Source: Atherinomorus stipes
Lineage: Eukaryota > Chordata > Actinopteri > Atheriniformes > Atherinidae
Reading direction: 5' to 3'
Assembly (NCBI GenBank): GCA_023101725.1
Contig: JALJCO010012873.1
Coordinates: 741,501-805,500 of the forward strand
DNA: 64,000 nt
Part shown: piece by piece, positions 60,197-64,000 of the stretch
Layout: each line of letters opens with the position of its first letter
Position numbering within the stretch: position 1 is the stretch's first letter
Translations under genes and position numbers: made by a program
Notes under the pieces: generated by a model
The model's database searches: none
What the model was told of the DNA's origin: nothing
Seen by the model: only the letters and a program-made list of their open reading frames with translations

Positions 60197-61878
60197 TCCA
60201 CTCATTATTCATTTATTTATTAAATACTGCAGATCCTGATATTTTTTTCCAAAAGTTATTTTTTCTTTGGAAATATTAAAATGTTTAGCTCTTAATATAA
60301 ACAAATATTAAAATAAAACTTCTCTGAAGGTTTTAAAAAAAATAAGTAAAAGTAGATGGTAATATTTTGATAGTCATATTTTACCCTTTTTTATTTAATC
60401 CACCATTCAATAGAATAAAATCAACAGCTTTAAACATCTGGCCATTTATTATTGTGCTACCTGCCAGCTGAATCTCATGTGTCAGCGTTTCTCCTCATTT
60501 GCATGCTGCACATCTACTGATGCACTTATATCCACACTTTAGTCATCAAAACTCATCGATCTTTTGAATGATTTTTAGTTTCGTTTGTAACACATGCAAA
60601 GGTGTGATGAGATGATATTTTAACTCTCTGTAATCATCAGGAGATAAACAAAAGCTCCATCATTGCTGACATCCGTGCTTTATTAGGGTATTTCAGCAGT
60701 TATCAGGTTGAAAGAGTTAAACTTGATGTGAACTCCCTCCAATAACCTTTTACAGTGTTGCCATCGCAGATGTCTCCATGCATGACACAAACATCTATAA
60801 TAATTGGAAATCTTTTATAGGAAAGCTTTTATGATTAATTAGTTACCGAGTGTGTTACCAAAGCAAACAGAAGAATGTAACATGCATGTTATTGGTTTAT
60901 TATTCAGCTTCTCATCTTTTTCTTGGAGGCATGTTAAATATTGCGAGGTACCAGAGTTACATATGAGATGTGTTAGCTGTCCTGTTGTCATTTAACGATT
61001 CATGTTTTCAGTTCTTGGATAGTTCCTCAGTCCAAACAAATCTGAAATATTCACTTAAAGAGAATGTTCTCTCCAACCAGCTTGGCATCGAGCGGGGAAC
61101 TGAACCTGCAGAAATCCAGGTCACCGTAGACGTGTCTTGATTATGGATTCCTCTCAGTGACTCGGCTCAGAATACACGTCTTCAAAAACACCACACAGAA
61201 GCTATGAGACTTGGATCAAGTGGGATATGAGCAGGATCCAAACTTTGCTCTTGGGTCGGCTGCAGCTTCCACCCCAGCAGCACCAGCAACGTAATGCCCA
61301 TGAGCTTCTAACCCAAATGTAAACCCCAAACCCTGGAGGGGAAACATTTACTGTAACATTCATCACTGAATGCAGCACGTGTGTGCTGTGTTTATGTAAT
61401 AAGTATTCTGAGAGATAAATCCCATTACCTGCTCCTAAAGAGGTTGTCATAGTAACCTCAGTTCTACACACAAATACCAAGAATGCAATTAAAAATTGCT
61501 TAGGTTCAGCAATTAAGGCCTAAAGTGCTGATGACATGATTTTGACCTTTTTTTTTGCCATGTTTAGACAAAAACGTTCTTCCTGATCTTTGTACAGGAA
61601 CAGGCGTCCCTGCATAAATAAGTTATGTGGAAACATCGCTGCATTTCAGCACATCTGACCAGACTGTGGTGCTGTTAGCTGAAACCGGACGTTACATAGC
61701 GAGGGGGAGCTCTACACCACTGTCAGTATGGATTTTCATGGGTTTATTGTAGTTTTTAAGTTACTTTTCCAGTTTTACAGATGGACAGTAACGGCTCAGC
61801 CTTCTGTTGTATTGCCAGGTAATGTTTAAAAGCTCATAAGGGCGGCGTTAGTTTATTCATGTTTCCTACAGATCTTAA

Positions 61879-62264
61879 AGGTATACTGTGTAACTTTTGA
61901 CCACTATGGGCATTAAACCTGTAACATCCCCCCACAGCTTGCAAAATTAAACAGTCTCTATCTGTGTTTTGGGATCTTGTTTGCAGACCACTTTGAAAAG
62001 CTGATTTGAAGTTATGGAGTCATAAAGCAAAGCGCTCCAGGTCACATGACCCAATGAGGAGATGCAGCTGCTCCTGCAAAGTTACAATGTCTGGTTTTTG
62101 AGGGCAGCCCCTTAAAGTACTGACATGTGTCAAGTGCTGTATATTGACCCCCAAAACGATCTTTTACTTACATTAATACTAATACTATGATATAATGTAT
62201 TATTATTATGAAACATATTATAATATTTGGCTAATATTTTGGTTAAAAGTTACACGGTATCAAT
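61879..62264. mobile_element. TTAA-flanked MITE (piggyBac-like)
   Basis: The left end aggtatactgtgtaactttt and the right end (inverted) attgataccgtgtaactttt lie inside TTAA at 61875-61878 and 62265-62268. The interior (386 bp) has cacatgaccca-type words common to fish copies and no gene. Confidence 0.6.
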
Positions 62265-62956
62265 TTAAATACATTAGAAGAAGATAAAATAGGTTGCTCT
62301 AGGAGGATCCTTCACAACTGTGACAGTAAAATTCCCAGCTCTGCAGACACGGCAAATTGATTTTTTTTTTTTAATGGTTCTATTTGTAATTGAGTTTTAG
62401 TGTGCATAACTAACCTGCAAACAAAATTTAATTACAATCCCTGGCAGCTGGAGCACACCTGCTGCCTATGAACATGAAGTTGAAGGCTTTTATTTTGCCT
62501 TAAAAATCTGCTAGAGATATTCAGGTGCTGGAGAATCTCCGCCTACTTTTCCACTTTGTTGCTTGTTGCTTTCCTCATGTAAAGTCACAGTTCACGCACG
62601 GCATGCACACTGCACGAATAAAATTACCTGTCTGCTCCGACCTGCAATCAAAGTGAAAATTTCTTAACCGGGGCCGTGGGTTACGGGTTGGCTCACGCAT
62701 GTCTGCCATGTGGAATTACGCTAACCGAGGAGAAAAGTAAAACAACCGACTGCCACAGCAGTCCTGCAAGACTTCAGTTCTGGTAACATATTTTCCTTCT
62801 TTGTTTAGGGACCGGAACAGCTGTTGAAGACGGTGTTTTCAGATGTCGGTGTCAAGCAAATCACATCCATGTGTCATTAACATTATTAGAGTGACAAAAA
62901 GAATCGGATTGGTATCAGACGATCCTCAAGGCTGCTGTATAGGTAAAGATATCGGA

Positions 62957-63075
62957 TAGGGCTGGAAAAAAAATTGATACACTGAAATATCAAATGTTAC
63001 GATATTTTCATTGCAGATTTCTATAGAGCTTTATAAAATGTAATATTGATCTATTTTATTTCAATTTTAAGGTGT
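62957..63075. repeat. hAT-like end fragment (family of 45086)
   Basis: tagggctggaaaaaaa then attgatacactgaaatatc repeats the start of 45086-45903; the rest is missing. Confidence 0.55.
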
Positions 63076-63149
63076 TCTTATATGCTGCTATAAAACTGGA
63101 ATTTCTCCCTGTGGGACTAATAGAGGTATATCATCATCATCAAAAGTTT

Positions 63150-63400
63150 TTTTGTCAGATGGGGAATCCCATTGGAGGTGATACTGGATAATGGTACTCA
63201 GTTTACTTCTGCTGAGTTCACACAGGTCAGTGAGACACACAACTTTAAACACACAACTTCCAGTCCCCCTATCCCCGAGCTAATGGGGCAGCGGAAAGGA
63301 GCTTTGCCACTGCCAAGCACATGCTGCACCAACCAGACCCTCACTGGGTCATCATACAGCTGATGAGCTGGTCTAAGATGTGTATCTGATACAAAGCTTA
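63150..63400 (+). pseudogene. LTR-retrotransposon integrase fragment
   Basis: The plus strand from about 63150 encodes the middle of a retroviral-type integrase core: DNGTQFTSAEF with the second catalytic Asp (about 63187), then HNFKHTTSS. One base is missing near 63270. In the shifted frame a further motif with the catalytic Glu (about 63288-63296) and about 30 more residues follow. Integrases of Ty3/gypsy-type pol genes have this pattern. No LTR, reverse transcriptase or gag was found nearby. An isolated, inactive remnant. Confidence 0.75.
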
Positions 63401-63485
63401 TATAAAAAAAGAAACTAGTTCAAAATGTTTGTTGTTTTGAATATTATACAGGGAGAACCAAGGTCTGAACCACGATCATTAGATA

Positions 63486-64000
63486 CAGTCGTCCTCAAAA
63501 TTATTTATATCCTATAATGAAAGAAAAGGCTGAATTTCAATAGTAATTCAAATAACAGGAAGCTAAAGAAATTGATAATAAATAAAACTTTATAAAAATT
63601 TTAATTTAGTGAAATAAAATGTTGCTTTTGAATTGTGGTTGGAAATAAAAATAGTGACAATACTGTAAAAAAAAAAAAAAAAAAAAAACTGTTTCAGACC
63701 CATTACAGCACCTTTCCCATGAACAGTGGACCAGAATACCTGTCAGCAGGTGTAGACGTCTTTTTGACATTAGAGAAAACACCTGTTTGCGGTGATTGTC
63801 TCAAAGTGTTGCTCCCCAAAATTTTAAAATAAAGATCAAGCTTGTTTCATTATTTTGTTTTTTATGTGTTTGTTTTTAATATTCTTTTTGAACTGCAATT
63901 CCAAATCAATGTCATCATTTTTCCATTGAATTTTTTTTTAAAATCTAATATCATTTTTGTCAATTTCAACTAATTTCACTGACAGCTGTTTTTTTTTTCT
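63486..64000. mobile_element. Tc1-type MITE, copy 3 of 3, runs off the window
   Basis: Starts cagtcgtcctcaaaattatt after TA. It aligns with copy 1 in reverse: gaaaaggctgaattt near the start, caaagtgttgctc in the middle, and aatttcactgacagctg at 63976-63990, close to the other end. An A21 run lies at 63667-63687. The final ~40 bp are outside the window. Confidence 0.75.

Larger units (their letters stand above)
59611..61874. other. Upstream flank of rab6, no gene recognised
   Basis: Apart from the microsatellites at 59923-60194, unassigned A/T-rich sequence. No exon of a neighbouring gene was recognised. Confidence 0.45.

Overview
The window looks like a piece of a teleost (probably percomorph) fish nuclear genome. 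It is A/T-rich, has long introns, and is dense in fish-type DNA transposons (Tc1-like, hAT, TTAA-duplicating MITEs), LINE/SINE 3' ends and microsatellites. Almost all open frames of 60-130 codons are chance frames in non-coding DNA. No bacterial or viral gene set, CRISPR array or tRNA/rRNA gene was recognised.

Only one host gene was recognised: the 5' part of a rab6 small GTPase gene on the minus strand. Exon 1 (59336 down to 59267) encodes Met1-Ser23 plus one base and ends in a GTAAGA donor. Exon 2 (11615 down to 11557) opens after a pyrimidine-rich TTGCAG acceptor, encodes Val24-Gln43 and ends in a GTAGGT donor. The two exons fit in phase (70 + 59 nt = 43 codons) and share the P-loop. Intron 1 is therefore 47,651 bp, about three quarters of the window. 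Later exons lie beyond position 1. Upstream of the start codon, 59337-59610 is CpG-rich and carries a GC box, a perfect NRF1-type palindrome and a perfect CRE, so it is the likely promoter.

Region by region. 1-11556 (intron 2): a minus-strand tRNA-type SINE, an old hAT split by a deleted Tc1 copy, a second hAT with a perfect 8-bp target duplication, a TTAA-flanked MITE and a fold-back MITE. 11616-25000: a Tc1-type MITE, a MITE carrying a nested hAT, a 300-bp imperfect palindrome, a LINE C-terminus and a broken Tc1. 25450-30700: G/A-rich tracts of doubtful sequence quality, a young Tc1 with about 205-bp inverted repeats and a single frameshift, and a hAT holding a fold-back element. 31000-34000: three more Tc1-type remnants. 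35700-39250: a hAT nested in a hAT, each with its own perfect 8-bp target duplication. 40500-49600: hAT MITEs, one with its empty site preserved elsewhere in the window. 52330-55000: a Tc1 copy with an uninterrupted 331-codon transposase frame, itself invaded by a hAT and a LINE tail. 55100-58030: LINE and Tc1 remnants and MITEs. 59340-64000: promoter, upstream flank, a second TTAA MITE, a retrotransposon integrase fragment and a third copy of the Tc1-type MITE running off the window.

I found no new multi-gene system. The most informative content is the layered transposon history inside one Rab6 intron, with several insertions datable relative to each other, plus a warning that several G/A-rich tracts inside repeats look like assembly error.
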